Assembly: GCF_030127105.1 (NCBI RefSeq)
Contig: NZ_CP126161.1
Span: forward strand, 3,465,923-3,529,922
Source: Haloarcula pelagica
GTDB lineage: Archaea; Halobacteriota; Halobacteria; Halobacteriales; Haloarculaceae
Reading direction: 5' to 3'
Length of the DNA stretch: 64,000 nucleotides
Of the stretch, positions 18,618-27,689 are shown one piece after another (within the stretch, counting starts at the first letter, position 1; each line of letters starts with the position of its first letter). Under the pieces are notes generated by a model, which saw only the letters and a program-made list of their open reading frames with translations, had not been told where the DNA came from and did not search any database. The translations under genes were made by a program, and so were the position numbers.

Positions 18618-19059
18618 ACACCGCTCCGATATCAGGCGATTGGAATAAATACATCAGACGTTTTATTCGCCGAAATACCGTTCAATTTCGGCTTGAAACC
18701 GCAAAAATAGGAAGCTCAGCGGGTGAGGTACCTCGCCAGTCCCGGGCGATTTCAACACTCCGTGGCCGGCTTCAAATCCGGCTTGATTCCGCGTTGGCCC
18801 GTTGTGTACTCGCTCGCGACACCGGTTGATCGCGGTGAATCGGACAGAACGATCTCGAAACCGGGGTAGTGCGGCCGTCTCGGTCGAGTTTCCGGCGCCC
18901 GCGGTAGCGGCGTATCTGTAGCGTCCGCAGCCCCGTCGTGTTCGCTCGTGCGCTTCAGCGGTGCGACACACGGCGCTCGCTTTCGCCAGCCGAACGACGA
19001 CCCGGCTCCGTCTCGTCCCGCTCCGGACCTCTCGGCTGTCGACAACCGGAGGTCGTCGG
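18618..19059. other. Intergenic stretch without a supported gene
   Basis: 442 bases between the pilin promoter and the kinase stop. It holds the pilin TATA region, one perfect hairpin (18669-18692) and two partly overlapping copies of a 'CCGGCTTCAAATCCGGCTTGATTCC'-like pattern, of which only 'CCGGCTT' is exact. Open frames here look like chance frames of GC-rich DNA. Confidence 0.5.
18669..18692. repeat. Perfect 8-bp inverted repeat (hairpin)
   Basis: GCCGAAAT, an 8-base loop, then ATTTCGGC. It lies about 55 bases upstream of the pilin start and about 370 bases beyond the kinase stop. It could be an operator of the pilin gene or part of a terminator. No T-run follows it on the kinase strand, so a terminator is less likely. 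Confidence 0.4.
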
Positions 19060-20206
19060 CTACGAAACCACGGAGGGTGTCGTGGTGATTCCGATATCGC
19101 CGAAGACGAACCGGGTTCCGTCAGTCGTCGACTCGACCGCCCCGCTCCATCCGTGCCCGGAGACGATCCGTTCGACGATGAGGAGGCCGAGCCCGCGCCG
19201 ACCCTCGGTGTAGTCGCCATCGAACAGCGACGCCGCGATCGACTCCGGTAGCCCCGGGCCGGTGTCTTCGACGACGAACCCGTCGTCGGTCCCTGCGACC
19301 GTCACCGTCACGTCCGCCTCGCAGTGCTCGTCGACGTTGCGAAAGAGGTTCTCGAACAGCTTGCCGGAGCCGCGATTCGTCGGCGTGGATCGTCCGGTCG
19401 TCGACGACCGTGAGCGTCGCCGTCGCGGGGTCGACCGTCTTCCAGGCGGTCCGTGCGACCGTCGAGAGCTGGACCGACTCGCGTTCGCCGACATCGACGC
19501 CGTCGCGGGCGAGCGAGAGCGTATCGGCGATCAGCGTCTCCATCCGGTCCAGCGAGTCCAGCGCGGTCCCGAGATACCCCGATTCGGGGTCGTCGACCGT
19601 CTCGGCGACGAGTTCGGTGTACCCGTACGCGGTCGTCAGGGGGTTGCGCAGATCGTGAGCGAGCATTCCGGCGAACTCGTCGAGGCGTTCGTTCTGTGCA
19701 TCGAGCGCCTGGTAGTGGCGCTCGCGCTCGATCTCGTGACCGATCCATCTGGTGAGTAGCTCCACGAACCGCTGTTCGTCCTCGTCGAACGGCTCCTCGC
19801 GTGGTGTTTCGCTGGAGAAACACAGCGTCCCGTAGATGTCGCCGTCGACTCGGACCGGCGCACCGACGTAACACTGCAGACAGGTGGCCTCGCGGGCGAT
19901 ATCGTCGCTGTACGCCGACGCACCGGCGTCGGCGACCGTCAGAACCTCCCGGCCGTCGACGACGTGGCGACACCAAGTCGTCTCCAGATCGTGGATCGTC
20001 CCCGCCCGGAACTCGCCGCTCTCGATCGTCGAGTCGACAACCTCGTACTCGCCGTGTCCCGTGTACGAGAGGACTCCGTAGTCGACACCGAGCCTGTCCC
20101 GACCGATCGTGATGGCCTGTTCGATCTTCCGACCGAGCGTGGCCGACGGATCGCTGCCCAGCTCGTACAGGTCACGGAAGTAGTTCCGGCGTTCCGGTTC
20201 GGACAT
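19060..20206 (-). CDS. GAF-domain histidine kinase, frameshifted near 19363
   Basis: A soluble sensor kinase of about 380 residues. GAF-like domain (about residues 35-165, with 'LQCYVGAPVRVDGDIYGTLCF'), HisKA domain with 'MLAHDLRNPLTTAYGYTELV' (phospho-His), then HATPase. The frame breaks just before the N box: one frame ends at 'DESRLRQ' and the next continues 'LFENLFRNVDEH', 'EDTGPGLP' and 'GRRGLGLLIVERIVSGHGW'. One extra base near 19363 explains it. It lies 23 bases downstream of the polysaccharide synthase on the same strand, so it is probably the kinase of that operon. Confidence 0.85.
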
Positions 20207-20229
20207 ATCGGCGGTTGCTCACCGACCCA

Positions 20230-21657
20230 CTAATCGTCCCCGATCGAAAAGCCGGCCCGCTCCATCGTACCCCAGGAGTCGACGCCGGCGAGGTACTCGA
20301 CGAACCCGCGCCAGGCGACCAGCGTCTTCCACTGCCGGTAGCCGAAGTTCTCCAGGACACCGTACCAGAGCAGACGCAACACCTGCCAGGGACTGTCGTA
20401 CCGGTTGAAGCTCCAGACCTCGCTGAAGACGCCGAACCAGGAGAGAAACACCCCGAACCCGGTCGTCAACAGGAAGAAGACGAGGAAAAACTCCACGTCC
20501 AACAGGCCGAAATACCACGCGAGGGGCAACAGGACGTAGCCGAGCCCCTCGATCAGCGGGCCGATCGTCTCCGCCAGCACGAAGAAGGGCATGACGGCCG
20601 TCCCGAGGCGGTCGTACTTCGGGTTGAACAGCATCCGCCAGTGGGTGACGAGCGTCTCGACCATCCCCCGGTACCACCGTCGCCGCTGGCGGCTGAGTAC
20701 CCGCCGCGTCGCGGGCACTTCGGTCCAGGCGACCGGCTCGGGGACGAAATCCACGGTGTACTCGCGGTCGGTCTCTTTCAGATAGCGATGGAGGCGGACG
20801 ACGATGTCGAAGTCCTCCGTGATCGTGTCCTGCCGATACCCCCCGATCTCTCGGACGGCGTCGGTCTGGAACAGGCCGAACGCCCCCGAGATGAGGATGA
20901 GCCCGTTGATCCGGTTGAGCCCGAGCCGCCCGGAGTAAAACGCCCGGAGATACTCCATCACTTGCAGGCCGGGGAGCCCGGTCTTCGGGAGCGAGACCTC
21001 CTTCACGACCCCGTCCTCGATCCGGCAGTCGTTGGCGACGCGGATGACGCCGCCGGAGGCAACGGCCGTCGTCGGCGCTTCGAGGAACGGTCTGACGAGC
21101 GACAGCAACGCCTCGCGGTCGATGACGGTGTCGGAGTCGACCGCACAGAACAACGGCATATCGGTGAGCCAGACGCCGGCGTTGAGCGCGTCGCTCTTGC
21201 CGCCGTTTGCCTTGTCGACGACCAGCAACTCCTCGTAGACCCGTGAGCGGTACACGCGGTCGATCTGCTCGGTCGGGACCTCGAACGGGACTTCGGCGTC
21301 CACCGGTTCCAGTTCGAAGGCGTCGATCAACCGCTCGACCGTCTCGTCGGTCGATCCGTCGTTGACGACGACGACTTCCAGTTCCGGATAGTTCAGCGAC
21401 AGCATCGACCGGACGCTCTCGACGATCGTCGCCTCCTCGTTGTACGCGGGGACGACGACGCCGATCCCGGGGTAGAACGGCGTGGTGAACTTCCGGAACG
21501 GCGGGTCCCACTGGGACTCGCGAACGTCGTCCCGAAGCTCCAACAGCGCCAGGACGTGCAACAGCAGATAGCCCGCGTTGACGACGGTGTAGTACCCGAC
21601 GACGAACAGTGCGAACAGCACCAGTGCTGTGCCGAGGACGTGTTCCGGCGAGTGCAT
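20230..21657 (-). CDS. Processive family-2 glycosyltransferase (polysaccharide synthase-like)
   Basis: A 475-residue membrane GT2. N-terminal hydrophobic segment (about residues 8-40), catalytic domain with 'VVVPAYNEEATIVESVRSML', 'VVVNDGSTDETV', 'CAVDSDTVID', 'ITEDFDIVVRL' (catalytic Asp) and the processive-enzyme signature 'SRQRRRWYRGM' (Q-x-x-R-W), then three or four C-terminal membrane helices. This is the plan of cellulose, hyaluronan and poly-GlcNAc synthases. It starts one base after the HEAT gene stop, so it is in an operon with the HEAT protein and receiver protein upstream and the kinase downstream. The sugar is unknown. Confidence 0.9.
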   Translation of the reverse strand: MHSPEHVLGTALVLFALFVVGYYTVVNAGYLLLHVLALLELRDDVRESQWDPPFRKFTTPFYPGIGVVVPAYNEEATIVESVRSMLSLNYPELEVVVVNDGSTDETVERLIDAFELEPVDAEVPFEVPTEQIDRVYRSRVYEELLVVDKANGGKSDALNAGVWLTDMPLFCAVDSDTVIDREALLSLVRPFLEAPTTAVASGGVIRVANDCRIEDGVVKEVSLPKTGLPGLQVMEYLRAFYSGRLGLNRINGLILISGAFGLFQTDAVREIGGYRQDTITEDFDIVVRLHRYLKETDREYTVDFVPEPVAWTEVPATRRVLSRQRRRWYRGMVETLVTHWRMLFNPKYDRLGTAVMPFFVLAETIGPLIEGLGYVLLPLAWYFGLLDVEFFLVFFLLTTGFGVFLSWFGVFSEVWSFNRYDSPWQVLRLLWYGVLENFGYRQWKTLVAWRGFVEYLAGVDSWGTMERAGFSIGDD

Positions 21658-21658
21658 C

Positions 21659-22807
21659 CTATCCACCCACCGTCTCGGTGGCCGTCTTGCCGGCGAGCCG
21701 GTCGTACTCCGAGTGTTCGAAACTCCACTCCCAGGCGGGTCCAAGAACCGCTGCCACGTCGTGATCGACGCGGTCGCGCCGCCCCACCAGAGCCGTGGTT
21801 CCGATCGTGAGCGCCCGGGGGTCGGCCTCCTCGACGAGCGCGAAGAGGAGAACCGTGAGCGCTTCCCGGTCGCCCCACGCGGCGAGCATCTCGTAAACTG
21901 CCGCGCGGACGCGAGGGGTGGGATCGCCGGTCGCCCGTTCGAGGAACACCTGGTCACGGAGCGACGGCCGCCAGCCGAAACTCCCCAGTGCGTCGGCCGC
22001 GGCCGCGCGGATCGCGTCGTTCTCCGTTTCGAGCGCGGCGGTCACCCACTCCAGGCTCCCGTCCCTGACGCTCGTCTCCAGATGGGCACAGACAGCGAGG
22101 ACCTGCGCGAGGAGCGGTTCGGGCCAGTCGCGGTAGTCGCTGCCCGCCGCGCGCAACAGCGGCGCGGGTTCGGTCCGGGCGACGCGATACAGCGTGTCCT
22201 GTCCGAACACGGTGAACTGTTCGTCCGCCCCATCGAGCAGCATCGAGATCCTCGTCTCTGCGTCCGGCAGTCGGTCGGTCGCCTGGAGGAGCGTGACAGC
22301 CGCCGCTCGCTCTCGTGGCGTCCGTGGCTCGAACGAGGACTCGAAGTACGGCTCCGGTCGGCGCAGGAGCGTCAACCAGGTGAGTGCGTGTAACCGCTGG
22401 TACTCGCCGCCGTCGTCGAGCCGACGGCGGGAGCGGTCGGGGATACCCAGGGCATCGCCCAACTCTCTGAGCCGGTCCGCGTCGCCGCCGTCGAGTTCCC
22501 GGAGGTGCTCGTCGAGCAGCGACTCGATAACCCGGCGCTCGACGCGGGAGCAGTCGGCAACCCAGTCCTCCCAGTCGGGGTCGGGACTGAACAGCCGGCC
22601 GAGCAGTTCCTCCCGGAGGGCCGGTCGGACCCGGTCCCGCCGGGTGTCCTGTACCGAGCGGTAGACCGACAGCCCGATAGTGAGATAGAAGGAGACGGCG
22701 AGTGCGAGTCCGACGACGAGTGCGACGGCGACCAGGACGACCGTCGTCGGAACCGCGTAGCCGAACGCGGTCACGTCCCCCGTCTGGAGGACGATCGGCT
22801 CACGCAT
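21659..22807 (-). CDS. Membrane-anchored HEAT-repeat protein
   Basis: A 382-residue protein with one strong N-terminal membrane helix (about residues 20-45, 'VVLVAVALVVGLALAVSFYL') and a cytoplasmic alpha-helical array. Repeats such as 'NDAIRAAAADALGSFG' and 'TPRVRAAVYEMLAAWGD' are HEAT units. It overlaps the receiver gene by 8 bases and ends one base before the synthase. HEAT arrays mediate protein contacts, so it may couple the receiver protein to the synthase; this is inference. Confidence 0.85.
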   Translation of the reverse strand: MREPIVLQTGDVTAFGYAVPTTVVLVAVALVVGLALAVSFYLTIGLSVYRSVQDTRRDRVRPALREELLGRLFSPDPDWEDWVADCSRVERRVIESLLDEHLRELDGGDADRLRELGDALGIPDRSRRRLDDGGEYQRLHALTWLTLLRRPEPYFESSFEPRTPRERAAAVTLLQATDRLPDAETRISMLLDGADEQFTVFGQDTLYRVARTEPAPLLRAAGSDYRDWPEPLLAQVLAVCAHLETSVRDGSLEWVTAALETENDAIRAAAADALGSFGWRPSLRDQVFLERATGDPTPRVRAAVYEMLAAWGDREALTVLLFALVEEADPRALTIGTTALVGRRDRVDHDVAAVLGPAWEWSFEHSEYDRLAGKTATETVGG

Positions 22808-23177
22808 CGATCTGTCTCCGGATCCTGGCGACCAGCTCCGCGCTTCGGAACGGCTTCGTCACGTAATCGTCCACGCCGGCGTCGAACCCCTCTAGGACGT
22901 GCTCCTCCCGGCCACGCGAGGTGAGCATGACGATCGGTAAATCCTGTGGGACTGCCAGCTCCCCGTTGCGGATCATCCGGACCAGTCGAGTGCCGTCGAG
23001 CCGTGGCATCATCACGTCCAGGACGATCAGATCGGGTTCGTAGTCGGTTCCGAGGAGGTCGGCCGCCTCGCGTCCGTCTTCACAGAGTCGCACGTCGTAG
23101 TCGGCCGCCTCCAAGCGGTGGGCCACCAGCCACCTGATCGTTTCGTCGTCGTCGACGACGAGTACCTCACCTACCAT
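22800..23177 (-). CDS. Receiver-only response regulator
   Basis: A 125-residue CheY-like protein: acidic pocket 'VVDDDETIRW', phospho-acceptor in 'DLIVLDVMMPRLDG', Thr in 'IVMLTSRG', Lys in 'YVTKPFRSAEL'. All five conserved receiver positions are present. There is no output domain, so it must act through a protein partner, most simply the HEAT protein encoded next with an 8-base overlap. The ATG at 23177 is the only sensible start. Confidence 0.9.
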   Translation of the reverse strand: MVGEVLVVDDDETIRWLVAHRLEAADYDVRLCEDGREAADLLGTDYEPDLIVLDVMMPRLDGTRLVRMIRNGELAVPQDLPIVMLTSRGREEHVLEGFDAGVDDYVTKPFRSAELVARIRRQIDA

Positions 23178-23257
23178 CTACGCACCGCCTACTCACGCAG
23201 TAGATAAAAAGACGACCATGCCGACGCGCTCTTGTGGCTCCCCCTACATACTACCGC

Positions 23258-25482
23258 ATGAATCGTCGGCGGTTCCTGGCGTCGGTGGGTGCGAGCAGTT
23301 TTACCGCGCTCGCGGGCTGTCCGGGCAGACCCGGGCAGTCCGGTGACGGGGTGGCGACGAACACGGAACCCGAGCGGACGGCGACGAACACGCGGTCTGG
23401 GGAGACAGCGACGCGCGTCCCCTTCCGCGTCGACGACGCGGGATTCGAGCGCCGAGTTGACGGCGGGTACGAACCACTCGTCGTTCGGGGTGTCAATCTC
23501 GGGATGGCAAAGCCCGGGACGTTTCCCGGCCAGGCGGCGATCACTCGCGCCGAGTACGACCGCTGGCTCGCCGCGATCGGCGAGATCGCGAACGTCGTCC
23601 GGACCTACACGATCCATCCACCCGCGTTCTACCGGGCGCTCGCGGCGTACAACGAGTCGGCCGACGAGCCGCTGTTGCTGCTGCAGGGAACCTGGGTCCC
23701 GACGGCCGATCTCCTCGACGCAGGGGACGCGGCCGGGTTGTCGGCCACCGTCGACCGGGAGTTGCGACGGACCGTCGACGCCCTCCACGGCGCGACCACG
23801 CTCCCGGAGCGACCCGGTCACGCCAGCGGCACCTACGACGCCGACGTGAGCGACGCGACGCTCGGGCTGCTGTTCGGGATCGAGTGGCCTCCGGAGGTGG
23901 TCGTCGCGACGAACGAGCACGACACGGTCCAGTCCACCGGCGGCCGGTACGTCCGATCGACCGACGGGAAGCCGTTCGAGCGATGGCTCGCCGGCCGACT
24001 CGACGGCGCCGTCGCCTACGAGATGGAGACGTACGGCGTCCAGCACCCCGCCGCGTTCGTCAACTGGGTGACGACCGACCCGCTGGACCACCCGTACGAA
24101 CCGTTCCGGAACGAGGACCGCGTCAGCGTCGACCCCGACACCGTCGTCGCGACCGACGAGTTCCAGTCGGGAACGTTCGCCGCGTACCACGTCTACCCCT
24201 ACTATCCGGACCTGTTGAACGAGACGCCCGCCTACGTCGAGTACGTCGATCACCGCGGCGAGCGAAACAGCTACGCGGGCTATCTGAACGACCTCGCGGG
24301 GGCGACAGAACGAGCGCTCCTGATCGCCGAGTTCGGCGTCCCAAGTTCGCGCGGCATCGCACACCGGGATGTCCACGGCCGCGATCAGGGCCGCAACACC
24401 GAGACGGAACAGGGCGAGATGGTCGCCGCGATGTACGAGGACATCATTCACGCCGACACGGCCGGCGGCGTCGCGTTCGCCTGGCAAGACGAGTGGTTCA
24501 AGCGGACCTGGAACCTCGACGCTCGATCGGTCCCGGGCCGTCGGCCCTACTGGTCGAACATCGAGACGCCGGAACAGCGGTTCGGTCTCCTGGCGTTCGA
24601 ACCGACCGACGCCGTCTCCCTGGGTGGGGACCGCGCCGACTGGAACGGCGCGACGACCGCCTCGGCGACCCAGGTTCGCGAGACGGCGGCCCGGCCCCTG
24701 GAAGCCCTCCGAGTGAGCCACGATTACGAGGGGCTGGGGGTCCGTCTGGAGTTCGACCGGAGCGGTGGCCAACTCGACTGGCGAACGACGAACGCGCTCG
24801 TGACGGTCGGACTCACCGGGCGGCCCACCCAACTACCGGTCGGAACCGAACCGACCGTGCAGGCGGATTTCGTCGCCCGATTGGCCGGTCCGGGGGACTC
24901 GCGCCTGTTGGTCGATTCGACATACGACGCCTTCGCCCGGGAGTTCGGCCGCGTGGCCGGGCTCGACATCGACGCCTACCGAACCGGTGACGCCGGGTTC
25001 GTTCCGGTCCGCGAGCCGATCAACCTCGGGTACACTGTCCCCGCGACGGAGGAACGGGTCCCGTTCGAAGCTGTCGAGACGGGACGGCTCCGGTACGGTG
25101 TCGGCGACCCGACCGCAACACGGTACGATTCGCTCACCGATGTCTACGTCGACCCGGACGAGGGCGTCGTCAAGCTAAGCTCCCCTGGATCCTCCTGAAC
25201 GTCGCCGACCCGTCGAGCAAACGGCGACTCCGAACGGAGTGGGATGCGGGCCTCGCGGTCACGGAGTTCGACCACGTCGAAGTCGGTGCAGTCACGGTTT
25301 CTCCGGCGAGCAGAACCGAGCAGCGGTCCGAGGCGCCCAGTCTCGACAGCGTCGTGTCGGGAATCGACGACGGCACCGTCCGGACGGTCCGGTACGCGTG
25401 GGACCGGTGGAACCAACCGGCCTACGAGGAACGGCTGAAACAGTCCTACCACGTGTTGGCCGATGCGGGCTGGAGAACGTGA
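23258..25482 (+). CDS. Tat-exported lipoprotein with glycoside hydrolase-like TIM barrel, frameshifted near 25178
   Basis: About 741 residues. N-terminus 'MNRRRFLASVGASSFTALAGC' has a twin-arginine motif and a lipobox cysteine, so it should be exported folded and anchored outside. The mature domain resembles GH5/GH2 barrels: 'IANVVRTYTIHPPAFYRAL', 'LLFGIEWPPEVVVATNEH', and a possible nucleophile in 'LIAEFGVPSSRG'. Near 25178 one base is lost; the C-terminal domain continues in the next frame ('PWILLNVADPSSKRRLRTEW') to the TGA at 25480. Divergent from the receiver-HEAT-synthase operon, it probably trims the exported polymer. Confidence 0.75.
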
Positions 25483-25953
25483 TCGGCGACCCGGCACGCC
25501 AGCGACCAGTACGCATTTGATACCCGGCAGACCTGTCAGCTACTCCTGGTCCTCCAGTTTCTCTTCCCAGCCCTGATCGGTTTCGTGTTCGTGATGGCCG
25601 CCCCCTACGCCGGTATCCTGTGAGTCACGGTGTTTCCGACCAGTCTCGCCCAACCCCAGCGTCTGTCTACCTGCCGCAGAAAGCCGATCTGCTGGAGCTA
25701 CCGCACCCGGCACATGATCGAATCCTCGCTCTGGACGTTCGCGAAGGTCACGCGGTGTCACCCGACGAGGTCGTCTGTCGTCGGTTCGTGCCGCTCGACG
25801 TAGGTCAGTATCGCCTGCAGCGTCTCGGCGTCGCTCCTTGCACTACCGAACACCGGGACGACACTCCGGAGCCGATCGGTTGGCATTACCGACCAGTCAG
25901 ATTCCATCGACGAGAGCGTTCTGTAGCCCCTACTCGCGACAGCCCCGCGAAAT
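25483..25953. other. Degenerate stretch, left edge of accessory island
   Basis: 471 bases with no convincing intact gene. A short hydrophobic frame (about 25540-25623, 'LLLVLQFLFPALIGFVFVMA') looks like a membrane-segment remnant without a start codon. A small minus-strand frame at 25758-25907 is listed separately. The stretch probably holds decayed material at the border between the hydrolase gene and the island. Confidence 0.4.
25758..25907 (-). CDS. Possible small ORF or regulator remnant
   Basis: A 49-codon frame ('MESDWSVMPTDRLRSVVPVF...') with a helical, charged C-terminal half ending 'LTYVERHEPTTDDLVG', which could be the first helices of a truncated winged-helix protein. It lies 46 bases downstream of the zinc-ribbon gene on the same strand. 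Evidence is weak. Confidence 0.25.
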   Translation of the reverse strand: MESDWSVMPTDRLRSVVPVFGSARSDAETLQAILTYVERHEPTTDDLVG

Positions 25954-26100
25954 CTACGGCGAGAAGTACGGCGCGGCCGACAACTGGTCGGTAATCTCCT
26001 CGACCTGACTGCTCCCACAGCGACCGCAGACCGCTAACTCCTCGGGCACAGCATGGGCGGTGTCACAGGCCTGGCAGGCGAAATACCGCAGTCCGAGCAT
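25954..26100 (-). CDS. Small zinc-ribbon protein, 48 residues
   Basis: Begins 'MLGLRYFACQACDTAHAVP' and carries a second 'CGRCG' 20 residues later, giving a four-cysteine C-x2-C...C-x2-C zinc ribbon, and ends 'LSAAPYFSP'. A TATA-like CTATAGTG lies about 25 bases upstream of the ATG at 26100. Tiny zinc ribbons of this size are abundant in haloarchaea; their roles are mostly unknown. It sits at the edge of the island and may belong to the core genome. Confidence 0.7.
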   Translation of the reverse strand: MLGLRYFACQACDTAHAVPEELAVCGRCGSSQVEEITDQLSAAPYFSP

Positions 26101-26351
26101 ATGCGCCCTACGGCGCTGATCACTATAGCAGCTTTCCCCGGACTCAAAGAAGCCATGACAGCGCTACCTGATTTCCCTGCTCGAACATGACGAAAAACCC
26201 AGACGAGATGGGCGATAATAGGCATCTATGTCGCGCCAACTCGAGCCCAAGACAGTCCTGTGACTAACTACATCTATTTCTATTCCGAGTTGAAAAACTC
26301 GATGAGAACGTCTTGCGGAGATTTATAACCCACAAATGTAAATATACTCAC

Positions 26352-26585
26352 ATGGCAACAAAGCTACACCAACGACACATCCCAGATGAGACCGACGATG
26401 CCCTGAGTGCTCTCGTGGTACACGCAGTCGGTACCGCGACAGAGACCCCGGTCGAGGAACTGCCACCGTTGTACGACGTGATCGATCCCGATGCTCTTGA
26501 TGTGTTGTTTTCGGGCAGCGAGACAGATGGTTCCGTGCAATTCGGCTCTGGTGAATCGCTGGACGACGGCGACTTCGACCGTTAG
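26352..26585 (+). CDS. HalOD1 output-domain protein, possibly shortened
   Basis: A 77-residue protein matching the HalOD1 domain: 'SALVVHAVGTATETPVEELP' and 'PLYDVIDPDALDVLFSG'. In HalOD1 proteins a beta-hairpin (often V-x-F-x-Y-x-G-Y-x-V-x-V) normally closes the domain; here the sequence after 'GSVQF' is acidic and short, so the end may have been altered. Its stop lies 5 bases before the IS element. AT-rich upstream DNA contains 'AATATACTCAC' just before the ATG at 26352. HalOD1 domains are thought to be outputs of phosphorelay proteins such as the kinase at 28899. Confidence 0.65.
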   Translation: MATKLHQRHIPDETDDALSALVVHAVGTATETPVEELPPLYDVIDPDALDVLFSGSETDGSVQFGSGESLDDGDFDR

Positions 26586-26597
26586 AACTAGGAAGTT

Positions 26598-26642
26598 GAA
26601 GCGGGAAACCGCCGATGCTCTATGTCGAAGATCTCCCGCTTC
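26598..26642. repeat. Hairpin enclosing the transposase start codon
   Basis: GAAGCGGGA (26598-26606) and TCCCGCTTC (26634-26642) form a perfect 9-bp stem around a 27-base loop that contains the ATG at 26622. In RNA started outside the element this would fold the start region, a known way for insertion sequences to limit read-through expression. Its function here is inferred. Confidence 0.55.
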
Positions 26643-27445
26643 ACGAGCAAAGTCGTTCAGTTAGCTAAAAATGCTGTTGGTGAGCGAGGCGAAGTCGCCG
26701 CCCCCGAAGGGGTGGCGGCTTCGCCGAGTATGCGGTGGTGTCGCTGCACTGTCTGCGGGTTTACCTGGAAAAATCCTACCGAGAAGCACTTGATTTGCTG
26801 AGCGAGATGCCACAAATACTCGGGGAGATCGGACTCGACACGGCCGATCTCCCCGACCACTCGACGCTAATCAAGTGGTTTGACAGAATCAAGACAGCAC
26901 TCTGGCGAGTGCTGCTGCGCCTGTCGGCGCAACTGCACGAGCCGAGCGGTCACGCCGCGATAGACGCGACATTCTTCGACCGCGAAAACGCTGCAAGCAC
27001 TACTGTCGCCGGACGAATTACCGGGTTCAGACACTCAAAGCAACTGCTCTCGTCGACACAGAAAGCCAAGCCATTCTGGACGTTCATTGTACGACCGAGA
27101 AACGCCACGACACACAACGGCTGGCAGGTCGCCCTCCGCAACGCGGGCGACCTCGCCAGCCTCGCTGCTGACAAAGGCTACGACTGGATGGATTTACGCG
27201 ATAAACTCCGTGAAGAAGGCGTGAGACCGCTGATCAAACATCGTGAGTTCCGGCCCATCGATCACGCGCACAACGCGCGGATCGATGGGCCTCGATACCG
27301 CCAGAGAGCGATGTGTGAGACCGTCTTCTCCACGATCAAGCGCACGCTCGGTGACGCCGTGCGTGCACGAACCTGGTACGGTGAATTTCGTGAACTCGTC
27401 CTGATGTGTGCGGTTCACAACATCAAGCAATCTCTAAAACAGTGA
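26622..27445 (+). pseudogene. IS5-family transposase, broken by three indels
   Basis: The start 'MSKISRFTSKVVQLAKNAVG' is in frame with the ATG at 26622. One G is missing near 26711 ('EG-GGFAEYAVV'), after which 'VSLHCLRVYLEKSYREALDLL' continues in another frame. Between about 26993 and 27117 the expected catalytic-core text ('KHYCRRTNYRVQTLK', 'ATALVDTESQAILDVHCTTE') is again in a different frame, then 'GWQVALRNAGDLASLAADKGYD' and 'MCETVFSTIKRTLGDAVRAR' resume. The continuous frame from 26735 therefore contains a scrambled middle and cannot be active as written. Confidence 0.8.
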
Positions 27446-27486
27446 AATCAAGCTACGTCTGGTGATTCACCACCGCCTGCAATTCC

Positions 27487-27689
27487 AGTACGCTGATCGG
27501 ACCGTGACAATCTCCGCAGATCGAACGGTCGACGTTTCGCCCAGCCACTAAGCGTCTGGATGGGCCGGAAAGTACGTTAGGCCGCCAAACCGAGAAATTC
27601 AGCGGTTTAGACGATGAGCGGCTGATGTCTGGGACAATGTGGATTGAACTATATATGTAATTGAAATTATATGTATTTGAACGCGGCCT
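27487..27689. other. Short non-coding flank of the IS element
   Basis: About 200 bases with AT-rich runs ('TATATATGTAATTGAAATTATATG' region around 27648-27672, only partly quoted) that could hold promoter elements. No gene is recognised. Unlike the rest of the window the base composition is markedly AT-rich. Confidence 0.4.

Larger units (their letters stand above)
26591..27486 (+). mobile_element. IS5-superfamily insertion sequence (haloarchaeal), decayed
   Basis: An element of about 896 bases bounded by imperfect terminal inverted repeats: left GGAAGTTGAAGCGG (26591-26604) and right end, read inwards, GGAATTGCAGGCGG (27473-27486), 10 of 14 matching. It holds one transposase gene that fills most of its length. 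No clear target-site duplication is visible in the flanks (left ...AACTA, right AGTAC...), so the exact ends are uncertain by a few bases, or a flank has changed since insertion. Confidence 0.75.

Noticed and set aside
18752..19045. Small frames between pilin and kinase
   Set aside because: They lack codon bias and motifs, and most overlap each other on both strands.
25500..25520. A stretch resembling the tRNA-Trp 3' end as a second attachment site
   Set aside because: The similarity to the tRNA end is limited to a few short blocks and is not better than chance.
25483..25623. Hydrophobic peptide frame after the hydrolase
   Set aside because: It has no start codon or ribosome-binding site and only about 28 hydrophobic residues; it is noted only as a possible remnant.
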